Source of the DNA: Bacteroidetes bacterium UBA7368
Lineage (GTDB): Bacteria; Bacteroidota; Rhodothermia; Rhodothermales; UBA10348
NCBI GenBank assembly: GCA_002469915.1
Contig: DKOG01000146.1
Location: forward strand, 1 to 25,587
Length of the DNA: 25,587 nucleotides
Direction of reading: 5' to 3'
A program made the position numbers and the translations under genes. Positions 14,702 through 22,706 of this stretch are shown here, piece after piece. Every line of letters starts with the position of its first letter. The stretch's first letter is position 1. Under the pieces are notes generated by a model. The model was not told where the DNA came from. It saw nothing but the letters and a program-made list of their open reading frames with translations, and searched no databases.

Positions 14702-15802
14702 ATGAACGAGACGAAAGAAAAATTTAAAGAAACAGTCGACAATGCGTCTCGCTTTACGCGATCCATGCTAGATGACCTAGGCACCAGCGAAATCCCTTCT
14801 ACGTTAAAAAGAGACATGATGGAGTCCTATGACTTCTTTTTAGATGAGGACGAACGTCAACATTTGACGACTAAGGGTTCGATGATGCGCAGTATTCTCA
14901 TCACCTGGTACATGGCGCGGAGCTTATTTTTAAAATTGACCCCCGTCCGGCGAATTATTTTGTTGGTAGGTGTACTCCTTGCCATTCAGGGTAATTCTAA
15001 TGACGACTTACAAGTCATTGCCGGGATTCTGAGTCTTCTTTTTGTGCTGGGCCTCGAATTGAAGGATAAGATCACGGCCAAAGATGAGCTAAATGAAGGT
15101 CGCGCAGTGCAGTTGGCGATTATGCCCGCCGATACGCCAGAACTTGAAGGCTGGGAGATTTGGATGCATTCCCGGCCGGCCAATGAAGTGGGCGGTGATT
15201 TAATTGATCACCTGACCACTTCGCAAAACCGACTCGCTCTTTCTCTTGGCGACGTAGCTGGAAAAGGATTACCAGCCGCGCTGATGGCAGCAAAAATGCA
15301 GGCTACACTCAGGGCCATTGCCACGGAATACGACGACCTGGCTCCCAGAACAGATCGCCTTAATCAGATTGCAATGCGCGATGGACTGCCCAGTCGATTT
15401 GCCTCTCTGATCCACGTAGAATTGAATTCAGAATCTGGGGAAGTCACGTTCGTGAATGCTGGCCACCACCCTCCTATTCGCATCAACCAAGATGGGTTCG
15501 AAGAATTCAAGCAAAGTGGCCCAGCCATCGGGTTAACCCGTAGTGCTTCGTTCGAAAAAGCATCCGTCTCTTTGAGTGACGACGACCTTTTCATTCTCTA
15601 TTCGGATGGTGTACCGGAGGCTCGTAATGAAATTGGCAGGTTTTATTCCGATGAACGCTTTTTTGATCTCGTCAAATACACGCATGGAATGAGTGCACGC
15701 TCCGTGGGTGAACGCATCGTACAATCCGTAGATGAATTTGTCCGGACCGCGAGACAAAGCGACGATCTTTCTATCATTATCATCCGCCGACTCCCAGTAT
15801 AA
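14702..15802 (+). CDS. Membrane SpoIIE/RsbU-type PP2C protein phosphatase
   Basis: 366 residues. A polar, charged N-terminus is followed by a possible pair of membrane helices (about 84-96 and 103-120), then a PPM/SpoIIE phosphatase domain. The metal-binding acidic residues are in place: D166 in [12 protein letters not shown]184 in [14 protein letters not shown]302 in [10 protein letters not shown], and the DD of [30 protein letters not shown] is the usual domain entry (QxxlmP). Such enzymes dephosphorylate anti-sigma-factor antagonists and so switch on alternative sigma factors. No sensory domain (PAS, GAF, HAMP, response regulator) is visible, so the input is unknown. No partner antagonist or anti-sigma kinase gene lies nearby. 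ATG at 14702 is preferred to a TTG at 14687. Divergent from the antiporter gene. Confidence 0.9.
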   Translation: MNETKEKFKETVDNASRFTRSMLDDLGTSEIPSTLKRDMMESYDFFLDEDERQHLTTKGSMMRSILITWYMARSLFLKLTPVRRIILLVGVLLAIQGNSNDDLQVIAGILSLLFVLGLELKDKITAKDELNEGRAVQLAIMPADTPELEGWEIWMHSRPANEVGGDLIDHLTTSQNRLALSLGDVAGKGLPAALMAAKMQATLRAIATEYDDLAPRTDRLNQIAMRDGLPSRFASLIHVELNSESGEVTFVNAGHHPPIRINQDGFEEFKQSGPAIGLTRSASFEKASVSLSDDDLFILYSDGVPEARNEIGRFYSDERFFDLVKYTHGMSARSVGERIVQSVDEFVRTARQSDDLSIIIIRRLPV

Positions 15803-15833
15803 AATGGGGGACGTTTTCCTCTTCTTTGCAACT

Positions 15834-16220
15834 ATGAAAAGAGAAACCTTTAGCTCCGGGGCACCCTGGGAATCACGAGTCGGATACTCCCGCGCCGTTA
15901 GAACAGGACCCTTTGTGTTCGTCTCTGGCACCACGGCCACGAATGAAGAGGGTCATATTGTGCACGCTGACAATGCCTATGGACAAACCGTGCAGATCTT
16001 CAGTAACATCAAAAAGGCGCTGGAAATGGCAGGAGCCGATTTGACTCAGGTCGTTCGAACACGCATGTTTGTGACGAACATCGACGATTGGGAAGCAGTT
16101 GGCCGCGCCCATGGGGAGGTTTTCAGCGACATCCGACCGGCATCAACCATGGTGGAAGTATCAAAACTAATCCATCCGGAAATGTTGGTTGAAATAGAAG
16201 TTGATGCCGTATCTCCCTAA
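15834..16220 (+). CDS. Rid-family (YjgF/YER057c/UK114) protein, non-RidA subgroup
   Basis: 128 residues with the chorismate-mutase-like Rid fold: [51 protein letters not shown] and [21 protein letters not shown]. True RidA imine deaminases carry an Arg (R105 in E. coli) just before the S/T-x-VEV strand (PTRSCVEV). Here the segment reads RPASTMVEV, with Ser at that position. It therefore belongs to one of the other Rid subfamilies, whose activities are mostly unproven. An upstream in-frame ATG at 15804 would add ten hydrophobic residues; 15834 fits the family start ([13 protein letters not shown]). The gap after the phosphatase gene is 31 bases, so the two may share a transcript. Confidence 0.9.
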   Translation: MKRETFSSGAPWESRVGYSRAVRTGPFVFVSGTTATNEEGHIVHADNAYGQTVQIFSNIKKALEMAGADLTQVVRTRMFVTNIDDWEAVGRAHGEVFSDIRPASTMVEVSKLIHPEMLVEIEVDAVSP

Positions 16221-16356
16221 ATCCCGTAGGATAAATTCACTTTTAAAACGAGACCCGTAGTACACATACGTATTGACCTCGCCACCCAAAGGGACTATCT
16301 TCCCACTCTTGTACCTACCCGCACATTGCCTTCTTATTAAGGCTGTCTCTCAGACC

Positions 16357-17334
16357 ATGTCCAAAACACGCACCTACACCTTTGACGAACAAACATGCTC
16401 GTTCATAGAGGTTCAGGAATCTAAAAAACGCATTGCGTATTGGGCTCTTGCGATAGGTTTGTTTGCACTGGTTGCTGCATCGGTCGTTACCTGGGGATTC
16501 GATCAGGTCATACAGACCCCTCAGGAATTGGCTTTGCAGGATGAAAACGAGGCGCTTCAGCGTCAACTACGATCCGTTACCGGTAGGATCGATGTAGTCA
16601 CGGACGAATTGGCCTTACTCCAGAACATGGACAAGGAATTCTACCGAACGCTTCTGAACGCGGGAGATTTATCCGAAGACGTGCTTCAGGTTGGTGTTGG
16701 GGGAAGCGACCCATATCCTGAGTTTAGCCGTTTTAGTGTGCCCACATCTTCCATTTTGACGGAAACAGCATCGAAGATTGATCGACTTGAACGTCAACTT
16801 CTCTTGCAGAATGAAAGCTACCGTGAGCTCGCCGGATTGGCTGCCTCGCAACAGGTAGAATTGAACGAAATGCCTGCAATACTCCCGGTAAACGGTCGCA
16901 TAACTTCTGGATTTGGCATTCGATTCCATCCCGTACTCAAAATTTCACGCATGCATCCCGGTTTAGATTTCCATGCGCCCGTTGGGACTCCGGTTTATGC
17001 GACAGGAGATGGAATCATTTTGGAAGCTAAATCCGGAGCCGGATTAGGCCGCTATATCAAGGTCAAGCATGAGACGGCTGGCTACATAACGGTCTTTGCT
17101 CACCTGTCTAAAATTGAAACTGGCATCCGAAAAGGACGAGCTGTTAACAGAGGAGACCTAATAGGTTACAGTGGGAATACCGGCCTTTCAGAGGCCCCTC
17201 ACCTCCATTATGAAGTTCGGGACCTGCAGAATCGTAAATTAAATCCTTTGTTTTTCTTTGCACCGTCTGTAACACCCGCAGAATACGAGCGTTTGTTGGC
17301 CCAGTCAGAAAACACTACCCTTATTTTCGACTAA
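16357..17334 (+). CDS. Membrane-anchored M23 (LytM-type) peptidase
   Basis: 325 residues. A short cytoplasmic start is followed by one membrane helix (about 26-47), then a periplasmic coiled coil (ENEALQRQLRSVTGRIDVVT to about residue 170, with a second heptad stretch SKIDRLERQLLLQNESYREL). The C-terminal M23 domain follows (about 185-300). Zinc ligands are present: H200 and D204 in MHPGLDFHAP, and H284 with H282 in APHLHYEV. The enzyme should therefore be active against cell-wall cross-bridges rather than being an EnvC-like activator only. The coiled coil plus M23 layout is common for envelope-division hydrolases in Bacteroidota. ATG at 16357 is preferred; the frame is open upstream to a TTG at 16273. 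Gaps of 136 bases on both sides suggest that it has its own control. Confidence 0.9.
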   Translation: MSKTRTYTFDEQTCSFIEVQESKKRIAYWALAIGLFALVAASVVTWGFDQVIQTPQELALQDENEALQRQLRSVTGRIDVVTDELALLQNMDKEFYRTLLNAGDLSEDVLQVGVGGSDPYPEFSRFSVPTSSILTETASKIDRLERQLLLQNESYRELAGLAASQQVELNEMPAILPVNGRITSGFGIRFHPVLKISRMHPGLDFHAPVGTPVYATGDGIILEAKSGAGLGRYIKVKHETAGYITVFAHLSKIETGIRKGRAVNRGDLIGYSGNTGLSEAPHLHYEVRDLQNRKLNPLFFFAPSVTPAEYERLLAQSENTTLIFD

Positions 17335-17349
17335 ACCTGAAGCTAACCG

Positions 17350-17387
17350 GTACCTGACTTTAGAAACCTAAAGCTCCCTCAGGCTAC
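17350..17387 (+). other. Two-part hairpin downstream of the M23 peptidase gene
   Basis: CTTTAG-AAAC-CTAAAG (17358-17373) is a perfect six-base-pair hairpin. It is enclosed by CCTGA (17353-17357) pairing with TCAGG (17379-17383) across a five-base bulge, and GTA/TAC extend it outward to 17350-17387 around one further bulged base. No U run follows, so it is at best a weak terminator or mRNA-end structure 15 bases after the stop codon. Confidence 0.4.
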
Positions 17388-17471
17388 TTAACTCAATTCT
17401 TCCCTTGCAATTTACCCGTTGGCAACCTATCGTCCTGCGAACGGTCATTTTGAACTGTTAGATACGAATCG

Positions 17472-17690
17472 ATGTACTGGACCTTAGATCTTGCCTCACA
17501 TCTCGAAGACGCTCCCTGGCCTGCAACACGGTTGGAGTTGATCGACTATGCCGATCGCATAGGCGCACCCCTGGAAGTCGTAGAAAACTTGCAGGCTATG
17601 GAAGACGATGGTGAGCCTTACGAAAGTATCGAAGAAGTATGGCCCGACTTTCCCACACAAGACGACGACTTCTACTACGAGGAAGAGTAG
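17472..17690 (+). CDS. Small DUF2795-type protein
   Basis: 72 residues, acidic, beginning MYWTLDLASHLEDAPWPATR. It then reads ELIDYADRIGAPLEVVENLQ and ends in a Glu/Asp/Tyr-rich tail. I recognise this as the short conserved protein often labelled DUF2795 in Bacteroidota and relatives. Its function is unknown to me. No signal peptide, membrane segment or metal motif is visible; the first 45 residues look like a compact helical domain. Its stop TAG shares its last base with the GTG start of the Omp85 gene, which implies translational coupling. Confidence 0.8.
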   Translation: MYWTLDLASHLEDAPWPATRLELIDYADRIGAPLEVVENLQAMEDDGEPYESIEEVWPDFPTQDDDFYYEEE

Positions 17691-20146
17691 TGACCAGGCG
17701 GGCAACGCTACCAAAACGGTGCGTGATTTTTGCCCTCTGCCTTCTCGGTATCCTGGTGTCGCTTTTGCCATCGGACGCCCTGGCACAGGACTTTGCGCAA
17801 AATGATAGCCTTCTCGTAACGGACGTCACCTTTACGGGCGATCCGTTTTTCCCCGACGACCAACTCAAGTTATACATTCGTACCCGTCGCAATAGGCGGT
17901 TAATCGGAATCCCAGGTGTTCATTGGTGGCGCTGGCTCTATAATCTGGGTGACCAGAAACTAGAGGGCGGATTTTTCGGTCGTATGTTCATGGGAATCGG
18001 CGAACCGCCGGCCCTTTTTGATTCTGTCGTGTTCGCCACAGATATCGAACAACTCCGACTTTTCTACCAGCGAGAAGGATTTAGGAGCGCGGATATAGTG
18101 GCCAGTCTAGCCTCGGATACCACAAAAGGAGAAGTCAGCGTCAACTTTCAAATTACCGCTGGCCACCCTACCCACGTTCGAACATTCAAATTCAATGGCC
18201 TAGACGTATTAACGGCTTCCGAAAAATCGGACATTACCAGCAACTCACTCGTTTCCTCTGGAACCGTAACGAGCGATGATTCACTGACTTGGAAGCCCCG
18301 GAATATGCGCTACTCTGAGCCTATTCTGGCCGAAGAGCGTCGCCGAATCATGACGTATTTACGCGAAAGAGGGTTCGCCTTTGTGGGTAGAGATTCCATT
18401 CACGCCGTAGTCTATCCCGTGTTGGCTGATTCGTTTGATGTGACCATGGATGTGAAGCTGGGCCCACGATTCAGGTTTGGTGACCTGCATTACGAAGTCA
18501 CAGGCCCAGAGCCCCCAGTCTCGATCCGAACGGATAGTCTATATCTCGCTTCTTCCTCTTCAGATAATGCAGGCGGTGCCATTACTTCGCGCATGCAGGG
18601 AGAAGAAAAACTGGATTTCGATCTCCTAACGAGAACGCTTCAATTCAGGCCCGGAGATCGCTATGATCAATCTCGCCTGATCGCGACCAAACGCCGTCTC
18701 GATGCCACCGGTGTGTTCTCCTTCACAGCTATTGATGCCCAGATTCCCGACTCATCGGATGTACGTCTATCACATGTGTTGAATCTTCAGACTCGAGTCC
18801 GACACCAAATTCGGTTTGAGACCTTCATGCAGCAACGCAGTGGAGCCCTCGCAGATACGGAAAACGAACTGGGCGCCGGTCTCGGAGTCACCTACTCCAA
18901 TGTAAATCTATTTGGCGGAGGTGAATCCTTCCGAATCCGATCTACGGGAAGTTTAGCCGCCGACATTGGGGGTTTCGGAGGATTCACCTCCGCCCAGTGG
19001 GAATCCAGTGCAAGTTTGTCGTATCCATACCTGACGTTTCCATTTGGACGTTTGGACCGATTTTCAAGACTTTACGATGCAAGGAGCCAGGTATCTCTTA
19101 GCCTTCTTGCCGCTAGGCGCGATGCCCTAAAGCTGACTCTCAGGGGACGAGGCGGAGCCCGTTACAGATTCGAGCTCCGGCACACCGAGTCCCTGACATC
19201 CATCATAGATCTGGTAGATATCACCGTTTCCAATCCTGACACGCTGACTGGATTCAAGGATATATTTCTAGATGATGTACTCGACGCTGTTGGGGACGCT
19301 GTTCAACGGGCCCAGATCATCGAAGACTACACCCGACCGCAGTTTAATAATGCGCTTCGATACACATTGAGGTCGGCTACGTCTGATCCGTTTCGAAGGG
19401 ATAGCGGACACTTCAGAGAGGTCTCTGCCGAAGTGGGTGGCAACATGGGACGTATCCTAGATGACTTTGTCTTTACCCCTTCTAGGGTAGAAGGAAGTCT
19501 GCCGGGTCTCGGTGTTTTTGGGGGTAGTGGCAGCGGTGGCCGAATGATCTATCGCCAGTACCTGCGCTTTTCAGCAGATATCCGGAGATATCATTCCCTC
19601 AATAATCGGAATGTATTTGCTTGGAAGTTTTTCACCGGTGTCGCACATCCCACGGGCAAGTCGGACATCGTTCCGTTCGATCGACGCTTTTATTCGGGAG
19701 GAGCCAACTCGGTACGGGCTTGGCGTTTGCGAGAATTAGGGCCAGGATCGGCTCGATTTACATCTGATTCAGACTCTCTGGTGGCCGAAACCGACGGATC
19801 CAACATTCTAGGTGGCGATATCAAAATTGAAATGTCTGCCGAGCTGCGAACGATTGCCCTTCGAAATCTGTTCTCTGCAAACTGGATTTTAGCCGTCTTT
19901 GCGGATGCCGGAAACGTATGGTTAGGCCCCCGTAATCCGGGCAGTTCCGATGGAAGATTCAGAATTGGTGACTTTCCCGGAGAACTTGGAGTCGGCGCAG
20001 GCATTGGACTGCGGCTTGGTTGGGAGTATATCATCGTGCGGTTGGACGTGGCCTATAAAGTCCATGACCCTCGCCGCCAAGGTGATTTCATGCCAGACCA
20101 ATTCTCTAAGCCGGTACTACAGTTTGGCATCGGACACACATTCTGA
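17690..20146 (+). CDS. Omp85-family outer-membrane protein (TamA/TamL-like)
   Basis: 818 residues from GTG at 17690. A signal peptide follows (TRRATLPKR, hydrophobic core, cut after ALA before QDFAQ), then POTRA-like repeats to about residue 350 and a C-terminal 16-strand beta-barrel ending in F (LQFGIGHTF). Within the first POTRA region, GVHWWRWLYNLGDQK and GIGEPPALFDS are typical of the Bacteroidota TamA/TamL-like branch rather than BamA itself. The conserved Omp85 loop appears as FYSGGANSVRAWRLRELG (from residue 667), with A replacing the usual Gly of VRG. No lipobox is present, unlike TamL. It probably inserts or exports outer-membrane proteins; a TamB partner is not in the window. The frame is open to an ATG at 17639, but GTG 17690, preceded by GGAAGAG and overlapping the previous stop, gives the proper signal peptide. 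Confidence 0.9.
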   Translation: MTRRATLPKRCVIFALCLLGILVSLLPSDALAQDFAQNDSLLVTDVTFTGDPFFPDDQLKLYIRTRRNRRLIGIPGVHWWRWLYNLGDQKLEGGFFGRMFMGIGEPPALFDSVVFATDIEQLRLFYQREGFRSADIVASLASDTTKGEVSVNFQITAGHPTHVRTFKFNGLDVLTASEKSDITSNSLVSSGTVTSDDSLTWKPRNMRYSEPILAEERRRIMTYLRERGFAFVGRDSIHAVVYPVLADSFDVTMDVKLGPRFRFGDLHYEVTGPEPPVSIRTDSLYLASSSSDNAGGAITSRMQGEEKLDFDLLTRTLQFRPGDRYDQSRLIATKRRLDATGVFSFTAIDAQIPDSSDVRLSHVLNLQTRVRHQIRFETFMQQRSGALADTENELGAGLGVTYSNVNLFGGGESFRIRSTGSLAADIGGFGGFTSAQWESSASLSYPYLTFPFGRLDRFSRLYDARSQVSLSLLAARRDALKLTLRGRGGARYRFELRHTESLTSIIDLVDITVSNPDTLTGFKDIFLDDVLDAVGDAVQRAQIIEDYTRPQFNNALRYTLRSATSDPFRRDSGHFREVSAEVGGNMGRILDDFVFTPSRVEGSLPGLGVFGGSGSGGRMIYRQYLRFSADIRRYHSLNNRNVFAWKFFTGVAHPTGKSDIVPFDRRFYSGGANSVRAWRLRELGPGSARFTSDSDSLVAETDGSNILGGDIKIEMSAELRTIALRNLFSANWILAVFADAGNVWLGPRNPGSSDGRFRIGDFPGELGVGAGIGLRLGWEYIIVRLDVAYKVHDPRRQGDFMPDQFSKPVLQFGIGHTF

Positions 20147-20194
20147 TATCATACTCCCCTGCTCGGACACCACCAACAACCCGGAGTTAGCGCG

Positions 20195-21592
20195 TTGAAA
20201 AAAGGCTCAATAGTCGAACTGGAAATCGAGAAGTTTGCAGATAAGGGTAAATCCCTCTCACGTCTGGACGGTTACGTGGTTTTTGTAGCGGGCGCTGTTC
20301 CCGGAGACAAAATCACAGCCCGGGTATTCAAGAAGCGGAAGAAATTTGCTGAAGCCGCCCTGGTCGACATTTTGGAACCCAGTCCGCTCCGGACCGATCC
20401 CAAATGCAAGTATTTCCTGACCTGCGGAGGTTGTAAGTGGCAGCATGTGGACTATCAAGCACAGCTCGATGCCAAACGACAATCCGTTCAGGATGCTTTT
20501 GAGCATCATGGTGGGTTTGAGTCTGTAGAAGTGTTAGGTACGATTGGCGCCGAAGAGACCTATTACTACCGAAACAAAATGGAATTCAGCTTCAGCGCAG
20601 GTCGCTGGTTGACTCCAGACGAGATTTCATCCGGAGATGAATTTGATACCTCTTTCGCGTTGGGTCTCCATGTCCCCGGTAACTTTGCAAAAGTTCTTGA
20701 TCTAACCGAGTGCCACCTACAGTCCGAGTTGAGTGCTTCGATTGTGAATGGAGTCCGTGCCTTCGCGTTAAAGAAAGACTGGAAGCCATGGCATCCCCGC
20801 AAGCATGTGGGTTACCTCAGACACCTCGTGATACGTGAAGCTCGTAATACCGACGAGTTGATGATTAATCTGGTCACGAGCCACTACGATATCGACCGAA
20901 TCAAAGTATTTTCAAAATTCCTGAAGAAGGAATTCCCGCAGGTCACCACACTGGTCAATACGATCAACTCTACTCCTGCCCAAACGGCCTTCGGTTCAGA
21001 GATGCACACTGTTTTCGGAGACGGAGTCATTCACGATCGGATTGGAGATGCGACGTTTGAAATTGCCTCTAATGCCTTCTTCCAGACCAATACGGTTCAG
21101 GCAGAAATACTGTACAAAGTGGCAGCCGAATTTGCAGAGCTAAAGCCCGACGATCTCGTTTACGACCTGTACAGTGGGGCAGGCACCATTACGTGCTACC
21201 TAGCTCCGCACGTTAAGCATGTAGTTGGCGTTGAGCTTATTGAAGAGGCTGTCCAGAATGCGCGTCGAAATGCAGAAGACAATAAAATTGAAAATGTGAG
21301 CTTTGTAACGGGGGACATGCTGCGTCTATTCAATTCCTCGTTCATCGCCAAACACGGCACGCCCAATGTATTAATTGTAGATCCACCTCGTGCGGGCCTG
21401 CATCCTAAAGTCGTTGCCCAGATCGCGGCCTTAGCACCTGATCGCTTCGTTTACATATCGTGTAACCCTCTGACACAGGCCCGCGACTTGGCCATGATGA
21501 GTGAAGTGTATGACGTAGAAAAAGTGCAGCCTGTGGACCTCTTTCCACACACCCATCATATTGAATCTGTCGCTCTACTGAGGAAAAAGTGA
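20195..21592 (+). CDS. rlmD: 23S rRNA (uracil-C5)-methyltransferase, RlmD/RlmCD/TrmA family
   Basis: 465 residues from TTG at 20195, with GGAG upstream. The N-terminal TRAM domain (about 1-60) binds RNA. An iron-sulfur cluster site follows: C71, C77 and C80 in CKYFLTCGGCKWQH, with C173 (TECHLQ) the probable fourth ligand. The SAM domain has DLYSGAGTITCYLA, VGVELIEEAV and DPPRAGLHP, and the catalytic nucleophile is C423 in YISCNPLTQ. These enzymes methylate U1939 (RlmD) or U747/U1939 (RlmCD) of 23S rRNA; sequence alone does not settle which. It lies 48 bases after the Omp85 gene, and its stop overlaps the GTG start of the epimerase gene by four bases. Confidence 0.93.
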   Translation: MKKGSIVELEIEKFADKGKSLSRLDGYVVFVAGAVPGDKITARVFKKRKKFAEAALVDILEPSPLRTDPKCKYFLTCGGCKWQHVDYQAQLDAKRQSVQDAFEHHGGFESVEVLGTIGAEETYYYRNKMEFSFSAGRWLTPDEISSGDEFDTSFALGLHVPGNFAKVLDLTECHLQSELSASIVNGVRAFALKKDWKPWHPRKHVGYLRHLVIREARNTDELMINLVTSHYDIDRIKVFSKFLKKEFPQVTTLVNTINSTPAQTAFGSEMHTVFGDGVIHDRIGDATFEIASNAFFQTNTVQAEILYKVAAEFAELKPDDLVYDLYSGAGTITCYLAPHVKHVVGVELIEEAVQNARRNAEDNKIENVSFVTGDMLRLFNSSFIAKHGTPNVLIVDPPRAGLHPKVVAQIAALAPDRFVYISCNPLTQARDLAMMSEVYDVEKVQPVDLFPHTHHIESVALLRKK

Positions 21593-22587
21593 TTCTGCCC
21601 GACTCATCCTTACATGATTCAACGGTCTTCCTCACCGGAGGAACTGGATTCGTAGGAAGTCATCTAGCTGAACGCCTGTTATCGGTAGGATGCAGGGAAG
21701 TCCGATGCCTCGTTCGTACGGATGAAAAGTGGCTTTCTGGTCTAAACATAAAAGTGGTTCGCGGAACGCTGGCAGATAGTGCCGTTCTGGAAGCCGCCAT
21801 GAAAGACGTAACCCACGTCTTTCATGTGGCAGCATTAACCCGCGCAAGGGACTGGAATGATTTCTATGAGGCGAATGTGCTGGGTACGGACCGACTCATC
21901 CGCTTAGCGCGGAAGTCATCAACCCTGAAACGCATCGTACTGACCAGTAGCCTCGCTGCTATTGGAGAGGCACCCGGCGCAGTTGCCAACGAATCCACTC
22001 CGTTCAACCCAGTGAGTCAGTATGGGAGAAGTAAGGCGGAAATGGAGCAAGTCGCTGCAGGGCATGATTTTCCAATAACAATCCTGCGTCCCCCGGCGGT
22101 GTATGGCCCCAGAGAAACCGACATCTTTACATTTTTCAAAACCCTTTCCTCCGGCCTGTGCCCAGTTGTTGGGTCCGCCAAAACAACGGCGCTGAGCCTC
22201 GTACACGTAGATGACCTCGTGACGGGAATGATTCAAGCCGCCTTCCACCCGGAAGCCGAAGGTAAAACCTTTTTCTTGGGTGGCGAGCAGGATTATTCCT
22301 GGGGAGAAATCAGAGACGCAGCCAAGACAGCGTTGAACAGAAATGTATTGACCCTTCCCATCCCACCGGCGTTGGTCCCAGCTATCGGCAACGTAGCAGA
22401 AACGATTGGAAACATATTTGGGTTTTATCCGCCATTGAACAAAGAAAAGGCCCGTGAAATAGTGAGGGCAACGCTTCGTTGTGATAGTTCATTGGCCCAA
22501 TCAACGTTTGGATATGCCCCGGAAAAGGACCTAGGCACCGGAATTACCGAGACCATTTCATGGTATCGCGAACGAAAATGGTTGTAA
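21589..22587 (+). CDS. NAD-dependent epimerase/dehydratase (extended SDR)
   Basis: 332 residues from GTG at 21589. The Rossmann glycine motif is TGGTGFVGS (16-24), and the catalytic Y145-x3-K149 in SQYGRSK is preceded by TSSLAA (from residue 119). PAVYGPRETDIFTFFK and SLVHVDDLVTGMIQA are extended-SDR landmarks. The set resembles dihydroflavonol-reductase or 3-beta-HSD-like members as much as sugar epimerases, so the substrate is open: a nucleotide sugar, a sterol-like or an acyl intermediate. The start codon overlaps the rlmD stop (GTGA), so translation is probably coupled to it. There is a 119-base gap to the next gene. Confidence 0.88.
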   Translation: MILPDSSLHDSTVFLTGGTGFVGSHLAERLLSVGCREVRCLVRTDEKWLSGLNIKVVRGTLADSAVLEAAMKDVTHVFHVAALTRARDWNDFYEANVLGTDRLIRLARKSSTLKRIVLTSSLAAIGEAPGAVANESTPFNPVSQYGRSKAEMEQVAAGHDFPITILRPPAVYGPRETDIFTFFKTLSSGLCPVVGSAKTTALSLVHVDDLVTGMIQAAFHPEAEGKTFFLGGEQDYSWGEIRDAAKTALNRNVLTLPIPPALVPAIGNVAETIGNIFGFYPPLNKEKAREIVRATLRCDSSLAQSTFGYAPEKDLGTGITETISWYRERKWL

Positions 22588-22706
22588 ACGCTTTGAATCT
22601 TTGCTGAATCTCGCAATATCATCTCGTTGGGTGAATCAGTTTAAAACCGGTATCGTTGACCGACTCCCTTATTTTTATCCCTTAACGCCACCAGCACACC
22701 GAAACC

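Noticed and set aside
17639..17689. Alternative ATG start for the Omp85 gene inside the DUF2795-type gene
   Set aside because: It would put 17 Arg-rich residues before the signal peptide; GTG 17690 with an SD-like sequence fits better.
22583..22596. TGTAAACGCTTTGA, a partial match to the LacI-type operator before the Kgd-type gene
   Set aside because: The right half is broken (TTTGA instead of TTACA) and it overlaps the epimerase stop codon, more than 100 bases from the next start; probably chance.
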